DNA of 64,000 bases, from NCBI GenBank assembly GCA_040954595.2, contig CM082576.2, positions 11,904,001 through 11,968,000 of the forward strand, read 5' to 3'. The stretch comes from Balanoglossus misakiensis. Lineage: Eukaryota > Hemichordata. Shown here piece by piece: positions 25,401 through 37,700 of this stretch. A program made the translations under genes and the position numbers. Positions within the stretch are counted from its first letter, which is position 1. Every line of letters begins with the position of its first letter. The notes below the pieces were generated by a model. The model worked only from the letters and a program-made list of their open reading frames with translations, did not search any database and had not been told where the DNA came from.

Positions 25401-26523
25401 AGATATTACAGTCCTCCCGAGGTTTGATCCCATCATTCTAGCAAACATTCTTGATTACATCTGTTGCAGGTTTAATTTTGAAATTAGCATTTGTGACATT
25501 TATGCCATGGGTTTGGCTTCAAAACCTGCAAACTCCCTTCTTGGTTTGTCTGTGTGCTTATGACATAATTTAGACTTGGAAGGCACGAAATATCATTTAA
25601 ATGGTAATTTATTTGTGATTATTGAAGTTAAACATTTCCCATTAACCTGGACTCAAATATTTTTAAAAAGAGATTCTGATTTTGCATTGTCTGTCCGTCA
25701 ATACAATACACAAACATTCTAGATCAAAACCAGAAAACTGTATTGAGTCTTAAATGTTTCATTTATATATTTTACAACTGTTTGTATGTTTTCATTATTT
25801 TCTTTTGTCTTCCAGTGATTCTGTGATCAAAGAGTGGGACCTGAACACAATGACATGTGTCAGACAGTTACACGGTCACAGAGGGCCAGTCAGAGATGTC
25901 CAGGTGAGTTGCTTTCCAATGTGAAGTCCCCTGGATGGGGAAAAATGGTATTGTTCCATAATACACATTGCCTGGTTCTGTTCGCTGTGATAGAGATCAA
26001 AATCATTGTCGTTTGATTTTGTGTTATTTTGAACACAGATACGTTTATTCCAAGCCCAGAAATGAAGTAAAATAAAGCAAATTACGACACTGTGTCCGTT
26101 TAAAGTATTTTACTGACCATACATACCAGAGTGGCAGAATTAATCCCTAATAAGCATTATCTACTCTGGATCAAAACGTGTGAAAATATTGCACCAAAAC
26201 TTAGTGCCAACTTGAGCCCAATCATAAACTGCTCCTCCTTCCTCCAAGATATATTCTTTGACAAATGGCCCCTTATATTTTAGCATATTTCTGTATGTCA
26301 CCACAACAAAAGATCTAACAAAATAACCACCACCATCATCATCATCATCATCATTGTCAATCCCCCCTCCCCCCACCAGATAACAGACGATCGACTAGTC
26401 AGCTGCAGCGACGACGGCAACATCCGAATCTGGGACCTGATGACACCTCTGCTGAAACCACCGGATGAATCGCACGGAAAGACTATCCCTATGCAGACCA
26501 TCAAGCAAGGGGACGACGACTGA
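13441..26523 (+). CDS. F-box/WD40 protein, predicted SCF ubiquitin-ligase substrate receptor (sixteen exons, 1216 aa)
   Basis: Exons: 13441-14767, 15054-15250, 15478-15584, 16839-17002, 17412-17582, 18648-18749, 19239-19301, 20447-20636, 22021-22327, 22714-22956, 23429-23586, 23724-23864, 24066-24147, 24381-24547, 25816-25903, 26380-26523. All are GT-AG and in phase; total 3651 nt. Start ATG has ACCATGG context. Residues 59-105 hold an EWFDSW...QRR block like the N-termini of FBXO16 and FBXW10. The F-box is in exon 4 (about 552-598: LPDKAILKVFTFL, VCRRWR). Residues about 877-1190 form seven WD40 blades, each with a GH-like start and a WD-like end; blade 4 ends RVTN, having lost Trp-Asp, and blade 6 lacks the GH. 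A basic/acidic linker includes DSSDSEEE, a CK2-like site. The F-box should bind SKP1; the propeller, a phosphodegron. Nearest relatives by architecture are FBXW10-like proteins; exact orthology is uncertain. Exons 6-7 are the least certain. Confidence 0.93.
26327..26354. repeat. (CAC)n(CAT)7 microsatellite in the last intron
   Basis: Seven CAT units preceded by CAC units lie 25 bases before the acceptor of the final exon of the F-box/WD40 gene (26380), immediately 5' of its C-rich pyrimidine tract. Confidence 0.8.
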
Positions 26524-28366
26524 CAACATTCCATTATTTCCATTACAAAAAAAGATTTTGTAATTTTTTTTATGTACAGTTCAATGTTGTACATACAACA
26601 GATGTGTAGATACCACCAAATTAACTGTGTATAAAAATGATGTATTTAACTTGAAGTGTATTCCTATCTATATCAAAAGTCTAGCCTTGAAACAACTCTA
26701 TATATGATATTTACTCTATAATATAATTATATATCCTTAATATACTTTGAAATATATATAACCTCATTTTCTCGATGGTATATATGCAATAGTAGCTGAT
26801 AAACTCCGTCCATACTTCAGGGTGTCGTAAGGTTTGTGTGCTAAAAATATGCAATGTCCTCAATTTGTTTGACAAAAGGATGGAATTGTTTTCGAGTTTA
26901 TCCAGGTACAGTACTTTTTTTTTTGCCAGTTTGTATCTCAAGAAAATAAGACGTTCATTTACTTAGCTATCGTCTATCAATTTTTAAAATTCCACAAAAG
27001 GAAATATTTTGAATGTGGCAGAGTGACCATAACTAAATAAGTATGAGATGAAACGTGTCCAATTTGTGTGGTTTTTTGAGTGACATTCTGTTTCAATAGA
27101 TGAATTTGAATGAATTTCAGTTTTTCATTTGATGTATTTAATTACAAACTGCAAATTAAGACAAACTCACACACAAAAACCAGAAACACTCAGCATTTCA
27201 TTTACTTTGAGGTAGTAAATTCAGGTTATGAAAAAAAATAATGTTCTTTGTCTACAAATAAGTTATCTGAATGCTGTGGTCATTTTACTTTTTGATTTGA
27301 TACATTTTTATAAGTCAATTGACTGTATGGAGACAACAGTTCATTAAAATGAACAGAAGTTCCCAAGTCAGAAACAAAATTTATTGAAATCACTGTTGTT
27401 TTTAATTTGTAATTTTAAGTGGTTTATGTATTTGTCTTTTATTTTGTTGTTTAACATGTTAATAATGAAATGATTTTTTACCAGTTCCTCATTTACTGCA
27501 TGCAGGCTTTGTATTTGCCACGACAACAGGTGATGAAAATCTCATCTGGTACAACAATGTGAACATTGTCAGAATATTTGTGCTTATTTTTATTGTGTGT
27601 TATTAAGCATCACAAATGAAGATTTGTCTCGGTAACATAACCAATTTGCCATTCTGTTCTTCCCCCCAAACCCACCCAGGAATGAATGCTAATGTCTGAA
27701 GTTAATTTTGAGTGAAACTTCAAACACATTCTTGATCACCATCCTATTTTGCAACGAAAAACGTAGTTGCATGGGATTTAACTGTCTTTTAAAAGAAAGA
27801 AAATGATGTTGTTGTCTTCAGTGACATATACACATTTCACAGTCTTCTCTCTTCTGTTGTCCTCCAGAGTGTGTCTGCTTGTGGGGGTACATGTTATTTC
27901 TTGTGCTCCACAAGACACTGTCAGAATGACATACAGAATTACGCTTTATTTATCTGTCTTCCACTAGATTATTGGTGGTGTTCTGCCAGGCCCACCGGAA
28001 TATTCAAAATCACCAGCTATCACATCTCATATCAAACCTTGTATACAGGCATGATATGCTGTATGGCAGTTCTTCTAATCACAATTTCTTGTATCACTGG
28101 AGAGATTAGAATATTCTGTTTGTTTCAGACACGGGCCAATGTTTTTGTTGAAATAACCAGACATGTCGGATAGAAGTTTTGTTAAAATGACTTCAATACA
28201 TGAAGTGTTCCTCTCTACCAGAGTATAAAATTATCTTTCATAATGTAATATTTGAAAAAAATGTTTTTGACACATCAAAATGTAACATTTACCATCTTAT
28301 CCTTATCTATCATTCTGTTATTTGTCTGTTGTGTTTACCAGGACGGTGCCTGTGAAGTATTCATGC

Positions 28367-28372
28367 AATAAA
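28367..28372 (+). terminator. Possible distal polyadenylation signal of the F-box/WD40 gene
   Basis: This is the first canonical AATAAA I noticed downstream of the stop at 26521-26523. It would imply a 3' UTR of about 1.8 kb. Variant signals such as ATTAAA near 27343 could be used instead. The call rests only on hexamer and strand. Confidence 0.25.
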
Positions 28373-28718
28373 CCATCCTCATTTCTGTTAATTGATGTGT
28401 AATTTTGTGTGTATTTGCAATACTAGAGAAGTACTCTGAAATTAAGAATGATATTGTCAGAAAGCTTGAAAATGACAACTGCATATTGAATTTATGCAAT
28501 TTTCAAGGAATTTTACGCAAACGTAAATAACTAATGTTGCTATTGATTTTTTAAACCATCATCTCCATTTTGATGAGAACTTTGTTGTTTTGAAATACCA
28601 CGAACAATATCACAACTTCGAATAGACCCGAGAAATTTCGTGTGACGTGGACACTGCCCTCTGTGGTGGGCTAAGAGAGGCCGCAACACAGCGCCACGGC
28701 GGTCGCCGGGGGCCGGGG

Positions 28719-28726
28719 TGACGTCA
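28719..28726. promoter_or_regulatory. CRE palindrome TGACGTCA
   Basis: This is a full consensus CREB/ATF site within a locally GC-rich stretch (about 28675-28726). Other perfect copies are at 29572-29579, 52120-52127 and 53042-53049. Function is inferred from the motif only. Confidence 0.35.
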
Positions 28727-31700
28727 CTTTGTTTCTTGATAAGTTCATAAAAGATTTTCGATGACAAGGGGGAGTTGGTGACTAAAGTACTTACTGAAAG
28801 ACCGTTGTTGGTTATGGAGAACGCTGTCATGTGTTTACTGGTTATTATTCTTTGGTGTCCTCGACCGTTGTCTTCATACATTTGGAAACCAGATGTAGCG
28901 GACAGCATTTTTTTGTTTCAATCTAAACACACCCCATGCACAGATTCGCTTTGAAAAATGACTCATACTTTCAGTTAAAGTATCGGGCCGTTACAGTTTA
29001 CGCCGCCCTCCTTCAATATCATCAAATACCGCCGGTGTGGTAAAGTAAACGCAAAATTCATCATTTTATGAAAAAATGGGGAGGGGTGGGCACTATTTTA
29101 ACACGGTGATCGGGGCGCCCTCACACGGCTCCGTACTGTGAACTGATTCGGGCTCTCAGACCCGTCCTTTTCAAGAGTCATTTACTTGGGCTGTCTGCAT
29201 TCCAGAAGAGCGTCTGGAAAATCTCTGCTTTGCACGTGTTGACGTCGGAAAGCGATTGCCTGACACTGGGCCGGGGCTGTAAAATGATACCCGACACTCA
29301 GAAAGCGATTAAAATGCCTAGGTGTACAAACACAACTGGCCTCAGAATCCAAATAAAATGTGGGATGTAACCAGTCCGAATAAACAGATAGCACTTGGTG
29401 ATACCACCGTAGTATGTGATGAGAGAGATAGCCTGGCACCCCTCCAGAGCATTTTTTTTAAAAAAAAGGCCAACACTGGAAAACTATTAGGCTCCAGCCG
29501 TTTAATATCACCCCCTGCTTACCACACATAGACGCTGTTTTCTCGGATCCCTCTAATCTGCTCCCATATATTGACGTCAAACTTTGCCAGACCCGAATTG
29601 AACCCCCCCCCCCCCGCGTGCCACACCGAAAGATATTTGGGACAACGCGGGTCACAAGGCATAAATGTTGGTAAGGACATGAAACGGACAACAAGCATGT
29701 GGTGTTTCTGTAACTAATTATAAACACCACCCCCTATAAAAATCTTACTCGTATACAGCGTCCCAGACGAGTTTTTTCTTCGCAGCCAGAAATACAAAAA
29801 AAACACAGCCTGGCAGAAAACCGGATGATCTTTCTCGTCACAGTATATAGTTGTTCACTTTCGTTTAATTTATCCCGCGGTCGCCTGACGTTGCCATGGT
29901 AACCCAATGATAGATTTACGGTCTTTATCCATTTGATCCCGGTTCCCCCCTCTTCAGCATAATGAACGCGCACTCAAATCAAGACAGAATTTTATACCTA
30001 GATGGCGTTCTCCGGCGCGGCTTAATTATGTTTTTAACAACTTCAAAACTTGCCAAGAACCAACAGTTTTATTATACCGAGCCTTGCGTCGCCTCTTAAA
30101 CCCCGTGGTCAAGGGTAAACTAACTCACGTGCGGTTTCAAGTACATTTGTTTTCAGCGTCCCTGTTGGCGATCTATAGACGTAAAAGGGCATCCATCAAA
30201 CCACACGTGCCCAGGATGGCGACAAGCTTTTCATTAAAAAGGCCGAGCCGACGTCTCAGAACGTCTGGGGCTGAAGTTGGTTCATATTTGTTTCTCGGCG
30301 ATATTTTGGCGGCCGGCGTTGCTTTTGTCCGACCCTCTTATTTTTCTACGTTTTGAGCTCTGGTCGCTGCTTCATAGCTCATTTAGTTTTTGAAACGGCG
30401 TGTAAAGTTGGAAACTCCATCCGTTACTCCCGGTATTGAGTTGTAAGGAAAACAAGTAAGCCGGGGTGTATATTTAGATTGCCACATAGCTTTTGCCAAC
30501 TTACAAGCACGCTTAAAGCAAACAGTTATTCTAACCGTTACCTCTGAGACGCCGCGATCAATCCGTGTCCCCTGCAGTACAATATCCCCACCATCCTATC
30601 TCCAGCTTTCGAGTTGTTTTGTTTCGAGAGCTAGAGAGAGAAAAAAAAATTGTGCAAGTGGGGACTGCCGAGGAGGCGTTTGAAGTAACCCCTTTCCTGT
30701 AAAAACCAAAATAAAGACGACCATATTACTTTACGTTCATTGATCCATTGGAATGCCGCTAATTAGACGAGTTGTCCTTTGTGTGCGACGAGAACTGCTG
30801 TAACATTGTATGATGTTTGGTAAAATTCCTTGACACATGGTCGTATTTCGTCCATTCCATCCATCAAGTGCGTATCGCAGTTTCAATTTTAATGACACGG
30901 TGTGCAACATTTCATCCCGGTTTTCCATTTCTGTGACGTGAATGAAATTGGCCGGCTCCCCCGCGCGCGCGGTCTCGGGTGCTTCGATCAGTCCCCTCGA
31001 GGAGGAGAAGAAAAACTAAACATTTCATTTTCTGTTTTCCCCCCTATACCATTACCAAACTTGTTAGAGGCGAGGGCTCGGGTTTCTGCCCCGAGAGTGT
31101 GGTCGGGCCGGACGGTAGTTTTATTACGCTATTAGGCAAGACAAACCAGTTTGTCACGCGGAATGTAAACGATACACAGATTGTCTCTCTATATACGTGT
31201 GCATCTTCACGGCGGTGTTAAACGCTGCGGAACGGAGTGTGTATATGTGTGTCTTCTGGAAGCACTACCGTTTTAAGACAACAAAATTCCATGTGGCCGC
31301 CATATAAACCAGGCCACTGCAGTATAACGCGGGCTGTGTGTTTATACCCATACTTCAGATGCGTTTGCCGTGCGTAAAAATACGTCCCGTTCAAATAAAC
31401 AAGAAAAATCTCTCCTCACCGTGTTCGCTGAAGAAGATGAAAAAAAAAAAAACTTATACCACCGGGTTAGACTTTTTTGCGACATATCGGCTAACACTTG
31501 AGCCGCGCTGCTCGCGTGCCGCATTTTTCTTCCAAGTGTTTGTTAGCAATTCGAAACACCCGCTCCCATTTCGCTCGAATTCCAGTGTTATTGTTACGCT
31601 ATTTCTTCTCCGCAGGTAAACAACTTCACCTGGAGTGTTTTCATAGGTACTTTCTGAAGAGCTCCGTTGAACAGAAACAAAAGGCGAGTAATCGACGAGT

Positions 31701-34700
31701 ATGGGCTGCGTGCGTACATTCTTGAACCCAACGGCATCCTCTTACACCAGGGTTGTGTCGGCACCCTCCGTTTTTTAATTACATTTCTAAGTACTTTCGT
31801 CTGCACGCTTTTGTAACCCCCACCCAAACCCCCGCCCACAACACACACCTCCGATACGGTACTTCCACTGCAATTTGATAGAAAAAAAAGATTGAAAACT
31901 GACCAATATTCCCGAGATACATTTCGTAAATAGTTCAGCAGACTTATGGGCGAAAGATTATATCGTTTTTGCCATGTATATACCCAGGATATTTTGCGAT
32001 TCCAGTTTTGTATCAGTGGAGAAGCACACTAAGTAATTCTTTACACAAACACAATCGATTCGGATTTCTACATTATGAACACCTGACACCTTAGCCACCG
32101 CAGACGACACAAGAGACTCCCAACGTCGAGACTTCAAGAGTTTAACCGTTTGAACGACACATTTTCTCTGTCAAAATGTGCAACACTTATTTTTTAACAT
32201 TTTCACCTATTTTCCTCTCATTTTCCCCTTAATTTTAGACCAAATGGACATAATCTTCCATTGTCTTCAGTTCTTATTCAAAATTCGAGGACAAATGTGG
32301 AAAAAGTTATTAGGGTTTATTTTTTTGAAAGATGGCGACAAGATTGCGTTGAAAGGGTTAAATAGGCTGACTGCACAGTTTGAATTAAAATGTGAAGGTT
32401 AGTTTTGGTTAGTGAACTAGACAAACAGGGAAATGTGAGCGCTTTCGGCACTGTGGTATTTGTGGCTGTTTTTCTTCTAACTTCGACGATCTCAGGAGTT
32501 TATAAGCGGGCTTTTTGCTGCTTTTCCACTCAAATATCTTTAGGCACTTGAGAAAATAAAGATCACCTAAGCATATGACAAGATCATCAAGACAAAACAA
32601 AACATCTCCAAAAATGGACTTGATACAAAACTTTTCTGACTCACGACATGAGTGTCACAATGTGGGCGTTTTGGGGGGTGCGGTTGGATTGTACTTTTGA
32701 ACTTGAGAAATAATTGAGTTAATTTTTAAATGCGCAGATAGCTTAGTCATTTCCGATGGCAAAATGTGTTTTTTGTCGCTTCCTTTAATGATCACAGCAT
32801 CATAGCAAGAAGTTGATAAGCGATAAACAACCGACCGAAAAACAATCTTTTCGGCTTGGCCAAAAAGCCCAGCGGTGGACTGATAACACCTAGAGTCCAG
32901 TCTGAAACAAAAGGCCAACTCATTTGCGGCCAATTAACGCTAAGTGGTCGGACGAATTCTAGATCAAAATATTTGACATTCGAGATTGTTTTCTGGGGTG
33001 GAAGTCACGTGAATGAGGAAGTGCCCGTGACTGGAGTGATCTCGTTCAAGATGCGTAAAATATTGGCACAGCCAGGCGTGCATATAGCAGGTGATTGAAA
33101 AGATCGCTGGCAACCATCTTGCGGGAGAATCGGTGCTCGGCAACAATGTGCCGGCACCGGTCTGGTAGTAGGCGAACGAAGATAACCTGTTGCTTATGAC
33201 GTTTTCTTGAAGTTAACAAATAATAGTCCCCCCATGAGGTCGCATAATCTTTATACTGATTCAGACACGATGCGACGCGTGTACATTTCTGTAGCAGATT
33301 TGGGTTACTATTGGGAGCTTGGGGGAAAAAACTCAGTCAGTCAGATTTCTAGTTTAATATCACTCAGAAAGTGCGTTGTCGTTGTCGTTGAAGGCCGACT
33401 AAGGAACGAATATTCGACATGGATAACGAACATTCTGCCTTTTTCGAGAAGCGCGTCGTCATTTGGGGACATCGGTCCTTTGGCCGTAAAGTTGGGTGAA
33501 TTCTGTTTGTTTTAAAAATAACTGCGGGACTTCATCGGGATAAAATGTTAACCACGCCCCCTTTTTATAGCCATTAAAGCCAGATATTTTGTTCCTCAAC
33601 ACGGAATTGTGAAATCGGCAAATTTTCAGTAAAATATCCTCTTAACAAATCCTAATTGATTAATGTTTTAATTATTATAATTAGAATGTGATCCAGTTTC
33701 TGACTGGAACATGTATGTGAGGTCATAGGAAAGTGACACAACATGTCCAACAGTAGCCGGCAATGTGTTGGCCATCTCCAGTTAGTTTTTAAAAAGACCA
33801 TACACCCAGACCTTCCTACCGATATTTACTCAAGACTCGAGCTCGCTGGAAAAATTCTAACATCGAATGCATACACGATGATTAGCTACTTAAAAAGGAG
33901 TTCTTGATTTCAACGTGAGACTCGGGGCGTGTGGTTTAACTGAACAATGACTGGTAACATATGGCCCAGAGGTTGAGGAGTCGAACAAACACGCAATAAT
34001 ATACGCGCAGTCGTATTTTATTCATTTCTTTGTGCGGTATCAGTAATTAAAAAGGGAGGGTTCAAACATAGCTGCACACAGAATACCAAAGGCGGAGGGG
34101 GAAATGCCATATGTCTATCGACTGCAAATGCGCAGACCATCAAAAGTTTCTTTTTCTCTCTGGTACATTTCAGAGTACTGTAACCAGAATGCGCTTCTTC
34201 AGATTAAGTTAAGTTTAACACCGCAACTTTCGTGAAATGTGCACGGGGCTTAAATGACATGCGCAATTTCCTGCGAACTGTCCTCTACCGTCATTGCTGG
34301 GGGACGGCGAAGGCACATTGCCTCTCGCAAATTGACTTGTTTTCAATTAAAATATTCCCCATAAACACGGCGGAGTTTATGGCGTTGCATTTCGAATTCC
34401 GTCCAAATCTGGCAGCTGCATCCGTTTCCGTTCGAGGAAATAAAACGCACACTTTCAAGCGATAAACCTGCACTTATATCCATCATATTATGGGCTCTGT
34501 TACCCGAGGTGCATGCCGGGATTGGACCCCGCCCGCCACCGACCGGAGAACCTGTCCCGCGATGCACCGTGAAAAACCGCAAGCGAGTCAACTTGTGGCG
34601 TCTTGACGATGAACAGTCCCCGAAGCCCCAAAAATCCGGGAGACCCCGATAGTCTACGACAGGAAAAGATGGGATCAGCGTTTCCTCTCATTTTCATAAA

Positions 34701-37700
34701 TTAGTCGAATTAGGGTTCTTCGTGGGGAGGGACAGGAAGCGCCATTCTCTTTTTTTGAACAAGAGAAAAACTACTCAGGCCTAAACAATGGCCAGAATCT
34801 TTCTGAATGCAGAGAAGCGTTGTTCCATCTCAGTGCTTAGCATTCGACTTCCGACTCACAATTCTTGGCACCAAAGAGTGAAACTGTCGAGATGTGTTTG
34901 CCGAGTACAGTTTGCCCCTCTCCGTTTTTCTCTTCGAAATAAACTTTCGGTTTCGCAGCAAAAATAACGAATCAGACCAGCTCCGATCTCCCCCTCTTTT
35001 TTTAGAAAGTGTAAGCATTATGTAAATAGGAAAGCGCTCACCACAAGCATTGAGACTGTCTTCAACTACTAAATGTGCGGAAAATGTAAGCAGATTTGGA
35101 GACAGGTGATCGACGTGGGAGGTCACTTTCAGCTTAATATCCCCATCACTACTAACCCCCCAGTTTTAATCTATGTCTCCTTGAAGTGATTATAGACCTA
35201 GTGTCAGTAGGGCTTCAGCGCGACGTTGATCGAAATCAGGTTGAGAATATTCTCCTTCGATCCTTCCACGGGGGGTCACTCTTGGACAACAGAACAGGTA
35301 TGCACCGGTCATCTATCGGCATGAAACAAAGGAGATGGCGTCAAGATACTTCGGTATTCAAGTCTTCCGATCACAGCCTGTCTGCCGCACAGGATGTAGT
35401 TATAATTTTCACCTCGACAGACTTAGAGTTATTCCCCCAGAACATTTGGTCTCTTTTGCAGTCTCAGCGGACAAATTTAGTCGTAAAAATCCAATTATCA
35501 ATATATGTGGAGGAGGGGGTAGCGAACCGGTGTCACAGGTCACCTATAATACTTCCGATAACCCTCTCTTGTCAATGCTATGTGCACTGTGCCTATTATA
35601 CACTTTATCAGTCGCTTGTTTTCCCTTGCAATTTAAACGCAATAAATCAATTTGCCCTCTGACAAATCCGATAATTAATGCGAGTTTCAATCACTCGGAA
35701 TGGTGGCAGCGCCAGTTAAAATGACAAAAATACACCAAAACGATCTCTTCCACTCGGGTAAAATAGCTTGGACATGACGTGGGGTCCGGTTTGTGATTGC
35801 CAAAGCATTGGCTGAATTTAAATGGTTGCTGTACCGAAGTCTGGGTCGGCCACACACAAGTCAATATTGCCGTTAGGCAAACATACAAATATCAGGCCCC
35901 TGTAATTTAGCGCTCATTTCTTGAAATATTACTACTTAAGTGGGTTTAGTGTTACTTGGAGCGGTAATTTGCCGTGGTTATCATTGGTGCCGTACAAAGA
36001 CGACGCTGGTCTGGCTATTCTCAAAGCCGAGTTACGTCTGCGCATCTATACCAGTACGCGGCTCGCATTATTGTTGTTATGTTAGGGGTGGGTTCTCTTT
36101 CGCGACTTCTGCTCAAGCGTGAAGAAATAAAACGGAGATATTTATTTGTTTATTTATCGCTGACAGGTGAGGGGAACGAAATTGTCTCCGCCGGCTGGAG
36201 CGTTTAATTGCGCGGCGGGAGTTGGGCAGCGAGATGCGCCAGGGAGAGTAGAGCCTACCACTGCAGTCACCAGGCGAATTCTTCGCGTGGGGCGCTTCAA
36301 CAGGTTAAACAATGGCGCTAGTTTCTCCTGAAAAGACCCCCGTCTCACCCCCCCCCCCTCTCTGGCTTTTATGGTCCACGCGAACAATTCCTCGGGATCA
36401 GGATGGCGTCAGCGCATGCAGTAACTGCCAGTCAGCCCAGACCCAGGCGCTGCCAAACAAGGGTGACTTCCAAGGGACGGGCCCCTTTGAAGAATAATAG
36501 CGGTGCAATGTGGGTAGATTCGTACATGCGGGACTTCTTGTCGTAGCTTGCCATTCCCCCTCCCCCTAATTGCCGCGGCTATTCACAGGGCTCCCCATTA
36601 AGGACCCTTATCTTTTTTTTACGAGTACTCTCCGCGCGCTGAAAGGGTCACTCGCACACAAGAAGATCCGTGAGAAAGGGAAAGTGGGGACCCCTCTTTC
36701 AAAAGCGTGTTCAGTGTCTGCCCATTATTAAAGGAGGATTTGGCCGAGAGTGACAAAACAAGATATAAATGCTCGTTGTTCGACTCTTGGCATTTCTTTC
36801 AGGCTTCTTTGTAGATTAAGTAAAGCAGATTACTCCTCTTTCAAAAGTTGAAGTGAACGCGTGAATATTAGCTAAATAACTTTTGAATAACACAGTCAAC
36901 GATTTATTAGAATCCATATCTCCTCAGTGACCTCGTCTGCTTCGGTTACATGCAAGGGATTTTTATGCGATTGCGTAAGGTATATATTTTTGTACGACAT
37001 ATCACAGAGTCTGGAAACCCTTGCTTCACCTGCCAATTTTAGTATATTGTCTTGTCATATTTTGTGTCCCTGTCTCCAATTACGGTGGCATAAATATGTA
37101 CGCGATAGAATTTGTTTTCGAAGTGTTTGCCTGTTTCAATTCCCTCGCCACGCATCTCGTTTTAAACTGTCCGGCATCTAAGCCGACCAAACAAAACACT
37201 TCAAGGGTACTTCAAATCTCTATGGTGGTTTTTTCAAGAGGATTTACACGACAAAAGCCCTCCATAGAAGCATCCGTTTTGGAGGGGGATATTGGGCTGG
37301 TGTGCTTTCTCTTTTTTTCGGAGAGGGGGTGGGGGCTCCTCATTTTCTTGTCTTGAGATGTATAAGCTTTAAGCCGCTTTTGCTTTCCCGGCATGCGTAA
37401 GACTGATTTCTGTTGACTCAAGAAAGTAGTACTTAATTGCCGTGTTTTGTTTAAAATTGGCCATGCGTGTCCCACATTGAGTGTCTTGTCTTTTGACCGG
37501 TGTCTGAGTGTTTAGCTTTTGTGGTGGGCCGGCGCAGGCGCGCGGGAGAGGAGGGAGGGAGATAAAACTTGCGCGGAGTGTGGAGCTGAGCAAACATTAG
37601 TATAAGGGAATTGTCACTGGCTTTTATCCCGGGGACCCATGAATCAGTGTTTCCGTTATAAAAACTCTTAAGTGTGCTGTCGTGGAAATCGTAAAACCGG

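Noticed and set aside
28540-28908. 122-codon minus-strand frame with an internal TCA|GTAAGTA donor
   Set aside because: A plausible donor splits it, but I found no downstream exon and no homology. Kept as unsupported.
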